Positions 52,501 through 61,471 of a stretch of DNA of 64,000 nucleotides are shown one piece after another (position 1 is the first letter of the stretch; every line of letters begins with the position of its first letter). The translations under genes were made by a program, and so were the position numbers. The notes below the pieces were generated by a model, which had not been told where the DNA came from, made no database searches, and saw only the letters and a program-made list of their open reading frames with translations. Location of the stretch: assembly GCF_031877795.1 (NCBI RefSeq), contig NC_133935.1, positions 81,559,748 through 81,623,747 on the forward strand. Direction: 5' to 3'. Source of the stretch: Strix aluco (taxonomy: Eukaryota; Chordata; Aves; Strigiformes; Strigidae).

Positions 52501-55500
52501 GTAGTTGTTTGACTAAATTTACAGAGCCGGAACCCTGAGACAAACAAATTGATTTTGTTTTGTCTTTGGAAAGAAAACAGTTGAGTTCTGAAAATAGATA
52601 TATTTAACAGCTAAAATAAAATGTGACTTTAAACATTTTGAGAAGGCTAAAGAAAGTCACTTCTTTCAGAATGAATGGCGGCATTATCTTTTTCTATGTA
52701 TTCATAAGCATCTCTAGTGTGCTCACGACCAGCATGTCTGAGTGCCTGAAAAAACTGAAAGACGTTTTACACAGCACCATAAATAAATGTTCCCTTGAGA
52801 ATGTGGCACAGGTTGTCTGTAGTGTGTGCGGTGTCATACGCCAGGACTACTGCTGCTGTTATTTTGCCAACGTTTATTGAACTTTAAGAAAAAAAATCTC
52901 AGTTCAGTGTGTATAAAATTGGGGCTACCGAAACCAGTGCAATTAGTTCAGATTTGCTGAGATGAAATACTGCTACTTATGGAGGTGGAAAAAGTCTTTG
53001 TGAGACCAACTCTTAATCTAGCCCATGAATCAGAGAACCTGTTTTTTAAAAGTAATCATCTGTTACTCTTAGTTAAACTTTCGTGTGTTTGTTTTACTGT
53101 TAAAATATTTCATTTATAACCTAATCATTTCTAGTCTATGTCGTACAACCTACTAAAATGTCTAGGATTAAATCTAATTCGCAGCCTGTTAATTTTAGCA
53201 CAGCAAAAGCCTTTGACATTCAGGTCTTATTTATTTGATTGTACACAAAATAGTTTATCCACCAGTTCCTTATGCCATGATCATTATCTACTAACAAATG
53301 CTTTTACTTTTGAGAAATCACATTCAAAGTGATCATAAAGTTCAGTTAGTTACTGATTGTCTTTGACTGAAGAATAGTTTACTGCTAAAGGAAAGCAAGA
53401 ATAAATCAGCATTTTGCCTTCAAATTGTTTCACTGAAATACAAATTGATTCCTGTATTAAGAATAAAATAGTCAAAACTGAAATAATTTTGAGTCCTCCA
53501 TGCTGGTGCATGGTAAGGTTTGAAATGTCTTTTGCAGCTGTATTAGTGAAGGTGATTTGTCTGCCCTAGGTGTCTTGGTTCATTGAGGTCGTCCTAGATT
53601 GCTATCATAAGACCCAAGTAACAGAATAGGACAGGATACCTTCATCACCACAACAACTACATTCTGGTTTTGATTAACATGAAGTAGAATTTTTCCCAAG
53701 TTATAAACTTGGCCCAATTTATTTACTCTTGAAAATCTTTTCTGTCATCAGAAAGTTTAGAATTAACATATTAAAAACCCGCCTACATCAGAACATTATC
53801 AAACATCAAATAGAGTAACTCTGACTTTTGCTGGACCCAGCATTTTGAAAGTTCTCAAGGTAAAAAACAACTTTTCATCCAGAACAAGCTGAGAAACTTA
53901 AGTGCTTTTTAGATTTATTTTTTTTTTTAATTAGTATATGCATATTTTAAGATTTGTCATCCTGGCTTCCCAGAGCATTGTAATCTTCAGTTTTATCACA
54001 CAATACACATGTATATCCAATGATAGTATGTGCTTTGAAAATATTCTGCTTGCTGTAACTCTCTTGATACAGGTTTTTAAAAATCCATAGGAAAAGAGTT
54101 ACCCAGCCAAATCCTTCTGAGATTGACAGCCCTTTCTTCTGTCTAGACTCAAGGCATTTGCAGGTGATTTAATGGAAGATGGCATTTGCTCTTGCTCTGT
54201 AAACATCTTTAAAAATGCACCATCACTGGTGGATATACTTTCAAGTAGGGGAAGAAAAGGAGCAAGGCTATAATGTTAACTTATTTTCTCATACCGTGAC
54301 CACTGATTTTTTTCCTCCCTTTCCAACTTCTGGATAATATCTTAAAAATTTTAGTTTATTCATGATGTATCCTCTTTCTAGATACATAATTTTTCCATAC
54401 AGATGTCTTGTGTAAGCAGTGTGTGGTAGTCCCAGAAGAAAATACTGCAGATATTGTTCATGTAATTTCTGATATGTACAGACAGGGGCAGCAAAAAGAC
54501 TCTTAGTAAGGGGACTTCCTTGAAGGCCTTTATCTGCTTTGGCCCACAATGTACTTGAGACAAGACTCTTGTGAAATACAGGATGATTTTGTTTCTGCTT
54601 CTGTCTCTCCATCTCACTTTCTAGCAGTCGCATAAATCCCTGTGATTTACCACTGAGGTTTTTTGTGCTGAAATAAGCTGTCTATCTAACATCATCCTCT
54701 TCTAAGGATGCGTTTGGGGAATATGAAAAGGAGGGAGAAATGGATGATCAGCAAGTGCTGGTTCCAAGGGCAACCTCAAACTCATCATCTACTTCTACTT
54801 GTATGGGCTGTATCTCTGCTGGAAGCCCTCTTGGGAAACCATGTGGAATGGGCTGGTAGCCCTGCATTTGTGCTTCTTGGAAATGCCTGGCTGCCCCACA
54901 GAACGCTCATTCGCATCATTTGGCAGTGAAACAAATCCATAAAATAGTTAGATAAATGGCCAAAAAGCATCACATAGTAGTATTGCTCTGGGATGATCCT
55001 CTGGTTTGTCATTATTATCCAGTATTGAAAGGTATCTCTTTTCTTTGTTAGCTGTACGCCTAGAAATGATGTCAGTAATTGTTAACTATTACAGTGGCTA
55101 GACATGAGTACGATTATTTGATTTGCCTTTTAAGGTGCTTATTCACTGATAGGGTTTGATTTCAATGAAGTAGGCTGCTGTGGTACTGAATAGCTGGGAA
55201 AAGATTCATGGTTTGATTAAGTGATTGTAAAGTCTCACCACATGCATGATTGAAGTGAAATAATGTCTTTGAATGCTCATTTAATTAAAACATTTGTATT
55301 CTTTTGGTAGCCAGAAGTGCAACTTGCAGAAGGCTTTGACGTCTTCATGCCGAAATCTCAGCTGGACTCTATATTATCAAACTATACTCGCTCAGGAAGT
55401 CTGCTCTTTAGGAAGCTGGTCTGTGCATTTTTTGATGACAAGACTTTGGCTAACTCTTTACCAAATGGCAAAAGGAAAAGAGGGCTCAATGACAACCGGA

Positions 55501-58500
55501 AGGGACTAGACCAAAATATTGTGGGTGCAATAAAAGGTATGGTTTTTGCTTTCTTTCGTATGTGTAATTAGAACATATTCTCAGCTAAGGAGAGTGTAAG
55601 GGGATTAGAATTTCTGACGTGTGTTAGGTCTATTAAAATATGCAGTCTTATTTTTATTCCCTTTCATTCACTTGTTAAAAATAGCTTCTACAGGGACAGC
55701 TTGTGTTAATTTTAAGCCAATGATCCTGGTTTCTGAAGTCAGGCTTTAAGGTTAGAAACTCAATGTTCGTATAAGATAATTATTTTTTTTTCCGGATATC
55801 AGAGATGCAAAGAAATCTTGAAAACATAATGACAGCGTAACTGATCCTCTTCGATCAAAATTCTGAGGCTTGCAACTGCATCTGACTGTGTCTGCTCCGT
55901 AAATAGTTCAGTATTTGGTGGGTGGATTGGGGAGAGATGGAGGAAGATAATACTGGGACTGAGATGAATTTGATGCTTATAAGAATGGTGGTGGTTCTCC
56001 TCTTGTGGGAGCAAATTTCTTGGTGTGAGGATCCTCTGCTGGGTGTTTTATCTTAGCAATCACTGCTTTCTAGCTTGCAGAAGAACATGTGTACCTTCAA
56101 ACTCTGTGATTGCAACATATAAAGAACATATTGGGTCAGAGATTCTGAACTGGATTCTATTATTTTGAAATCTGATATAGGAGAGAAAATACCCAAGTTA
56201 CCAAAAGACAGGCTGTGTTGCAAAATAGAGCTTATTTTAGAGTCTGTGACTTGTCCTGATGTACAGATTGCTAACCTAGGAGACATAAGGCAATGAGAAG
56301 AGCTCCTTTTAGTCCATTGGCAGCAAAAGGAAGCAAGGGAACCTTTTGCAAGCACCTCTGTGTCCACTTTGGGCCCCTTTCCCCATGCAAGATAGGCATT
56401 GGCATACTGGCTTGAGTCCAGTGAAGGGCTGCCAAGATTTATGGTACTGAAGCAGATAAGCAGTGAAGTATGTGTGTGAAGTGACGTATGAGGAGAGGCT
56501 GAGAGAACTGGAGAAAAGATGATTCAGGAGAAACCTTACTGCTGTCCACGACTACCTAATAGCATGGTGTAACAGAGAAGATGGAGTCAGACTCTTCTCA
56601 GAGGCGCGAGAGGTATCGGACACATGGAAAATTTCAACGTGATCTAGGAAAAGCTTTCAACGTAAGGCTGGTTGAACAGTGGAATAGGGGCTCAGAGGGG
56701 CTGCAGGATCTCCATTGCTGGAAATACTTAAAACTTGACTGGTGACAGTCCAGAGCATCGTGATCTAGTTGGCCATGCTGTGAACAGCAGGCTGTTCATG
56801 GAGACCTCCAGAAGACCCTTTCAGCCTGTGCAATTCTGTGCTAAAGTATATGTTGTGGCTGTGTCATAGTCGTAATACGTCTTACAGAGTTGCTGGCAGA
56901 CTTTCTTACAGTTATGCTTATAATTAGGTATAATTCACAAACACTTTTTTATATCTTCCTTTCTTGAACTCAGTAATCTGCAAAAATCCAAAGTTGAATT
57001 CACTCTATCTGTATCTTATTCTTCCTTAAAAGCCTTAATAAATAACTTAAGTGGAAGAAAAAGGAGTTCAAAATTACTTTTTTTTTTTTTTTAAAAAAAC
57101 ACCTTTAATTTGAGCAGCACTGTGATAAAAGAAATGTTTTTCAGTAGATGCAGCAGCACTACTAAAATAGCAGTCATCACCCACTGCAGAGAGCAGTGTT
57201 TCTCAGTAGCCAAGCTTGTATTATTGGAGCAAATTCTGAGGCTTGGTTTAACCTCTTCCCTTGAGTTTGGGAGGAGAAGGGGGGGAGTTGTAGTTCCACC
57301 AGATAAATTTAATCTGTGATGGTACTACTAGGTACCACTGTAATAACAGTGATCTTTATTGGCATTTACAGTGTTTCCCAAATGCTAGTGCCTGATCCCT
57401 GATAGGGGAACCCATCCCTAAAAGCTGTAATGGAATAAGATGCCAAGAGCTGACGTCCTGTGGATCTTTACTCAGCCTGACTCCAATAGCACCCTTCTTT
57501 CCTCCAAAGAGCTGGGCTATCAGACACTGTGGTTTCATTTATTCCAAGAAATAACTGAGCCAGTATGAAATCTCCACAAGAACAATACCATGTTGTTTGC
57601 ATTATTATCATTAGGACATTCCTCTACCACGTGCCCAGATATCCTTTAGTAGCACTTTTAGTCCTTTTCCATGACAGAGATACAAAAGTGGAGAAAAGGC
57701 TACATTCATGACAAAAACAAGCAGAGAACTTAAAGGAGAGACTGTTTGCTTGAAAATCGCTCTTCCTGTCTGAAAACATTTTAACTGCCATCCTTACAAG
57801 TAATTTAGTGCTTCTGCAAAAGGATGATTAGCCGGGGAGAAATTCTCTCTTTTGACTTCGGGTATTTAGTGGCACTTGTTGAATCAGTTGCAGTGTTTCT
57901 CCTGGGCAATCAGTTTCCCTTGCGAGTTGCATCAATCTTTCACTTAGAACTGGGGGGAAAAAAGATTTAAAAAAAAAAAAGAAAAGATCAGAAGCGGTTA
58001 TTTTTTCCTTTATGTCGTTGACTAGAAATCCTTCCCTGCAGAAGTCAATGAGCTGTGTTCAGATATGAGTGTGATGTGTCCCTCAGGGATCCATGCTGGA
58101 ACCAATACTATTTAATATCTTCATCAATTACATAGTGGGATTGAATGCATCCTCAGCAAGTTTGCAGACACCATGCTGAGTGATGCAGTTGATTTGCTAG
58201 AGGGAAGGGATGACATCTAGATGGACCTGGGCCCATGTGAACCTCGTGAGGTTCAATAAGACTCAGTACAAGGTCCTGCAACTGGGTCAGGGCAACCCCC
58301 AGTATCAGTGCAGACTGGGGGATGAAGGGGTTGAGAGCAGCCCTGCAGAGAGGGACTTGGGGTATTGGTGGATGAAAAGCTGGACGTGAGCCAGCAATGT
58401 GTGCTCGCAGCCCGGAAAGCCAAGTGTGTCCTGGGCTGCATCAGAGCAGTGTGGCCAGCAGGTCGAGGGAGGGGATCCTCCCCCTCTACTCTGCTCTCAT

Positions 58501-61471
58501 GAGATCCCCCCTGCAGTGCTGTGTCCCACTATGGGGTCTCCAGCACAGGAGAGCCATGGACCTGTTGGAGCGGGGCCAGAGGAGGCCACAAAGATGATCA
58601 GGGGGCTGGAACACCTCCCCTGTGAGGACAGGCTGAGAGAGTTGGGGTTGTTCAGCCTGGAGAAGAGAAGGCTTCAGGGAGACCTTATAGTGGCCTTTCA
58701 GTACTTAAAGGGGGCTTATAAGGACAATTGAGACAAACTTTTTTACCAGGCTCTGTAGTGACAGGACAAGGGGCAGCAGTTCTAAACTGAAAGAGGGTAG
58801 GTTTAGATTGGACAATAGGAAGACTATTTTTTGTAATGATAGGGTGGTGAGACACTGGAGCAGATTGCCTGGAAAATCATTGGAAGTGTTCAAGGCCAGG
58901 TTGGATGGGGCTTTGAGCAACCTGATCTAGTGCAAGATGTCCCTGCCCTGGTAGGGGAGTTGGAGTAGATGATCTTTAGAAGTCCCTTTCAACTCAAACC
59001 AATCTATGATTCTATGATTGGGGGGGGTCCCATTTCTGCCTCCTTTCTACTGCATCCCCATTCCTTTTTGCCCATGTTGGTGTTTCCCTAACCACACATT
59101 GAGCAATCAAATCTATTTTGACTTTCATTCAAGAGAAGAGCAAGCAAGTTAGAGAAGAGAAACAAATTAACACATTGGCTCTCCAAGACTGCAGACTCTG
59201 GCTTCCTGTGCAGGCAAGAGCAGACAGTGGTCATAATTCCCACAGTAGGCACCTGCGGTGGGTGGGCTGGGTACAGCCTAGTGTCAGAGATTGTCACAGA
59301 ATCACAGGATCGTCGAGGTTGGAAAAGACCTTGAAGATCATCTAGTCCAACCATTAACCTAACACTGACAGTTCCCAACTACATCAGATCCCTCAGCACT
59401 ATGTCAACCCGACTCTTAACACCTCCAGGGATGGGGACTCCACCACCTCCCTGGGCAGCCCATTCCAATGATTAATAACCCGTTCTGTAAAGAAATACTT
59501 CCTAATATCCAGTCTAAACCTTCCCTGGCGCAACTTGAGGCCATCACCTCTTGTCCTATCACTTATTACTTGGTTCAAGAGACTCATCCCCAGCTCTCTG
59601 CAACCTCCTTTCAGGTAGTTGTAGAGGGCGATGAGGTCTCCCCTCAGCCTCCTCTTCTCCAGACTAAACAACCCCAGTTCCCTCAGCCGCTCCTCGTACG
59701 ACATGTGCTCCAGACCCTTCACCAGCTTCGTTGCCCTTCTCTGGACACGCTCGAGTCATTCAATGTCCTTTTTGTAGTGAGGGGCCCAAAACTGAACACA
59801 GTCATTGAGGTGCGGCCTCACCAGTGCCGAGTACAGGGGTAAGATCCCTTCCCTGTCCCTGCTGGCCATGCTATTGCTGATACAAGCCAGGATGACATTG
59901 GCCTTCTTGGCCACCTGGGCACACTGCTGGCTCATGTTCAGCCGGCTGTCAGTCAACACCCCCAGGTCCCTCTCTGACTGGCAGCTCTCCAGCCACTCCT
60001 CCCCAAGCCTGTAGCGCTGCTGGGGGTTGTTGTGGCCCAAGTGCAGAAGTCCCCAGGCCTTGGTCACAAGCAGGAGCTGCAGCTGCGTGTTTGAAATAAG
60101 TAGGAGTCTTAAGTCATTGATCAGGTTCCCCTTGTGTCAGGTACTGTGTGGATTCAGAAGGGAAAGATTATTTCTACCATCAGAGAGCCCATAATTTTTG
60201 CAGATCGGACATTGGCAATGTGTGGTGCTGTATTGACTTCTCTGGGACGCCCTCACAGTTGGCCTGACGTCCTTGCTGATCAAACTACAGAGGAAAGTAT
60301 TGCTAATGCCTTTCATGCAGTGGTTTTGTGAAGCTGTTAACATGGAGAGAGTTTGGAGGATGTGATTACTTTTGATCCCCTTATACTTACCAGCTAGCAC
60401 TGTCTCAAAAGCGTGTGTATAAAAATACTGAAATTGTCATTTTTTTGCATCCTTCCCCATCCCATTTGTGTGACATTAATTCTCAAGGATTACAAATTCT
60501 TTGAGCTGGGACCAGTTTTCTCTCTTTGTTTGCCAGCCATAATTGGACACTGGGCTCTGAGACCTCTGACCAAGGCTACAATAGCAATACTAACAGTAAT
60601 AATATTTTTTCTATTTCTGCTCTTGTTTATTTTTTGCACACCTCTCAGTTGAAAATCAATTGCATCAGTTTCACTCCATCTATAATTTTGTATTTTTGGT
60701 ATAATATTGCTAGGTTTGCTGTAAATATGGAATTAAAGATAATGTTGAGCCTCTGTGTACCATTTTTTAAAAATATAAAGTTGGACCTATAAGATGCTTC
60801 ATTTTTCTCAGTAATGGCTTTTTTTTTTAGCATATTTTTTTTAGCATTTTTTTTATAAAAATTCTATTTGACATTATAAGAACTGTAGAGATTTCCGCAG
60901 TGGTAGGACTTACACCTTTCATCAGTTTGCCTGCAGCCTTAGGAACTTGACCAAGAGGCCACCAAATGACCAGATCTTCAGCTCTCTACTTGCACCATAT
61001 GGAAGGCAGCATTTCTGAGTGCCTGCCACATCTGGAGACTCAGTTCAAAGTACACTATTATTTTTCTGTCATGTTTTTGTGTGAAATTCATGAATGGAAG
61101 ACATCAGGTGTAGACTGTTTCTCTGGGATAGGCTTTTATAAGTAGTAACTACAGTATTACTATGATAGTTATACACACAAATGACTTCTGAATGATAAAC
61201 TTGTGAAATGCTGAGTGGATTCTGTTCTCACAATCCTAGATTTGCTTTTTGATAAGTGGATAATTCGATATATTTTGTTTATAATCCTCTCCAGTCTCCT
61301 TTTTTCCGTTCTGGTGGTGTATTTCAAAAAGATGGTATCTTTTTATTTCAGTCTTTACAGAAAAATACTGCACTGCTAACCATGTGGATAAACTTCCTGG
61401 TCCTAGAGACTGGGTCCAGATTCTTCAGGATCAAATTAAGCTTGCAAGAAGACGATTAAAAAGAGGCTCAG
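28441..61471 (+). CDS. BEND7: BEND7, BEN domain-containing protein 7 (7 coding exons, 3' end outside window)
   Basis: The CDS joins 28441-28501, 32341-32424, 42070-42369, 48300-48422, 50881-51146, 55311-55536 and 61352-61471. This gives 1180 nt, 393 complete codons plus one base, open throughout with GT-AG junctions. Visible parts are: a basic N-terminus (RKRSRK, residues 6-11); a helical segment around residues 50-85; a possible SUMO site LKEE (Lys85); a cysteine cluster C162, C163, C165, C167 followed by a Leu-rich helix (169-189); an NLS-like RKRNKKKK at 212-219; and a BEN domain from about residue 283 to the end of exon 7. BEN domains bind DNA or mediate chromatin contacts (family knowledge); the specific role of BEND7 is poorly defined. 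The ATG sits in GCACCATGG, a strong Kozak context. The remaining C-terminus lies right of the window. A divergent PRPF18 neighbour supports the assignment. Confidence 0.95.
28502..32340 (+). other. BEND7 intron 1
   Basis: It is CpG-rich for the first ~150 bases, then ordinary intron DNA. It contains a probable LTR fragment at 30825-30900. Other open stretches have no recognisable domain. Confidence 0.75.
30825..30900 (+). mobile_element. Probable fragment of an avian endogenous-retrovirus LTR
   Basis: The segment starts TGTGGTGGGTTGACCTTGGC and continues with a CCACCAAG...CCTCCTCAACAGGACAG pattern. This resembles the 5' end of a dispersed bird LTR as I remember it. Similarity fades after about 76 bases, no second LTR or internal region is seen, and no viral gene is present. 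The family name is not assigned. Confidence 0.45.
32341..32424 (+). CDS. BEND7: BEND7 coding exon 2 (residues 21-48)
   Basis: It encodes [20 protein letters not shown] then KETQPVFL. It begins after TTCATTCCAG and ends before GTATGT. It is an 84-nt exon with phase 1 at both ends, so skipping it keeps the frame. Confidence 0.95.
   Translation: MTIMRYIRSLTTAMMLMGRPKKHNQFF
32425..42069 (+). other. BEND7 intron 2 (about 9.6 kb)
   Basis: The largest intron in the window. It contains T runs (for example 35674-35686 and 39190-39208), a probable old MITE remnant at 41681-41750 and a GT-rich stretch near 41591-41615. No exon is supported, although an alternative exon cannot be excluded. Confidence 0.7.
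41681..41750. mobile_element. Probable ancient MITE-like remnant
   Basis: It is a 70-base segment with imperfect terminal inverted repeats: GGGTCTGATCCT at the left, and the complement of AGGATCAGTCTC at the right (10 of 12 matching). An internal GTGTCAAT recalls the TGATCCTG...GTCAATGG non-autonomous elements I know from reptile and bird genomes. The family is not named. Confidence 0.4.
42070..42369 (+). CDS. BEND7: BEND7 coding exon 3 (residues 49-148)
   Basis: It encodes [20 protein letters not shown], then [20 protein letters not shown] and a low-complexity Ser/Gln/Pro region that ends QTRTVASN. It is 300 nt, phase 1 at both ends. The first half is predicted helical and strongly resembles the mammalian protein as I recall it; the second half is more variable. 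Confidence 0.96.
42370..48299 (+). other. BEND7 intron 3 (about 5.9 kb)
   Basis: It contains a second possible MITE-like remnant at 43763-43812. A minus-strand open stretch of 169 codons (45212-45721) has no recognisable domain and carries no splice or expression evidence. Nothing else is recognised. Confidence 0.7.
43763..43812. mobile_element. Possible ancient MITE-like remnant
   Basis: It begins GGGGCCTGATTC and ends with the complement of GGGGCCAAATCC (9 of 12 matching) across 50 bases. This is the same general layout as the 41681-41750 remnant. The assignment is tentative because the element is short and degenerate. Confidence 0.3.
48300..48422 (+). CDS. BEND7: BEND7 coding exon 4 (residues 149-189)
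   Basis: It encodes [20 protein letters not shown], then [20 protein letters not shown] and A. It pairs a compact cysteine cluster (CCTCNC) with an amphipathic Leu/Ile/Met-rich helix that could form a coiled coil. The acceptor is a CT repeat tract ending CAG, and the donor GTACAA starts at 48423. It is 123 nt, phase 1 at both ends. Confidence 0.96.
48423..50880 (+). other. BEND7 intron 4
   Basis: It contains a short CR1 3' end directly after the exon 4 donor (48458-48556). The rest is AT-rich with no recognised feature. A possible degenerate old repeat near 49590-49690 was not firm enough to call. Confidence 0.75.
48458..48556 (+). mobile_element. CR1 LINE 3' tail, about 35 bp after the exon 4 donor of BEND7
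   Basis: It contains the standard CR1 3' UTR signature TGCAGGGGGGTTGGACTGAA, then GGTCCCTTCCAACCCAAACT and two ATTCTATG octamers at about 48540-48555. Only about 100 bases remain. It is in the same sense as BEND7. Confidence 0.93.
50881..51146 (+). CDS. BEND7: BEND7 coding exon 5 (residues 190-278)
   Basis: It encodes [20 protein letters not shown], then the basic cluster RKRNKKKK (212-219), a hydrophilic low-complexity linker, and ends [12 protein letters not shown]. The basic cluster is a likely nuclear localisation signal (inference). The acceptor is TTTCATTCAG and the donor is GTAAGT. The exon enters in phase 1 and leaves in phase 0. Confidence 0.95.
51147..55310 (+). other. BEND7 intron 5 (about 4.2 kb)
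   Basis: AT-rich intron DNA. Several open stretches of 60-115 codons occur but show no domain. No mobile element is clearly recognised. Confidence 0.7.
55311..55536 (+). CDS. BEND7: BEND7 coding exon 6 (residues 279-353), first part of the BEN domain
   Basis: It encodes [20 protein letters not shown], then [20 protein letters not shown] and [20 protein letters not shown]. The LF-x-KL-x-x-x-FF-x-x-x-x-L pattern is the BEN-domain signature. The exon closes in a Lys/Arg-rich stretch and QNIVGAIK. The donor is GTATGG. Confidence 0.97.
56410..56842 (+). mobile_element. Old CR1 LINE 3' fragment
   Basis: Recognisable blocks include GAGTCCAGTGAAGGGCTGCC, TATGAGGAGAGGCTGAGAGA and, later, GTTGAACAGTGGAATAGGG. 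The end reads CTTTCAGCCTGTGCAATTCT. It is heavily diverged with no intact frame, older than the other copies in the window. Confidence 0.85.
58068..59020 (+). mobile_element. CR1 LINE, about 950-bp copy containing decayed RT-region DNA
   Basis: It starts near a reverse-transcriptase block (decayed form of CPSG...P.LFNIFIN). It continues through the C-terminal ORF2 region (for example [20 protein letters not shown] at about 58600-58660) and ends with AATCTATGATTCTATGATTG near 59020. Multiple frameshifts and stops are present. It is a different, older subfamily than copies A and B. It is the longest CR1 piece in the window. Confidence 0.93.
59294..60066 (-). mobile_element. CR1 LINE, about 770-bp copy in antisense orientation
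   Basis: The 3' end is at 59294 (TCACAGAATCACAGGATCG on the plus strand). On the minus strand two open blocks encode the ORF2 C-terminus: 59756-60067 ([20 protein letters not shown], then [20 protein letters not shown]) and 59399-59722 ([20 protein letters not shown] onward). They are separated by a small frame disruption near 59723-59756. It is tail-to-tail with the 58068-59020 copy. Confidence 0.94.
60818..60856. repeat. Short T-rich tandem repeat
   Basis: Three T8-or-longer runs are spaced by AGCAT-type units, a simple low-complexity repeat. Confidence 0.7.
61352..61471 (+). CDS. BEND7: BEND7 coding exon 7 (residues 354-393), C-terminal part of the BEN domain
   Basis: It encodes [20 protein letters not shown], then [20 protein letters not shown]. 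It completes the predicted BEN domain with the basic helix KLARRRLKR. The acceptor is TTTTATTTCAG and the donor GTATGT starts at 61472. It is 120 nt, phase 1 at both ends, so at least one further exon is required. Confidence 0.97.

Larger units (their letters stand above)
55537..61351 (+). other. BEND7 intron 6 (about 5.8 kb), CR1-rich
   Basis: It contains three CR1 fragments: 56410-56842 and 58068-59020 in sense, and 59294-60066 in antisense. There are also T runs near 57080-57093 and 60818-60856. No extra exon is supported. Confidence 0.8.
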
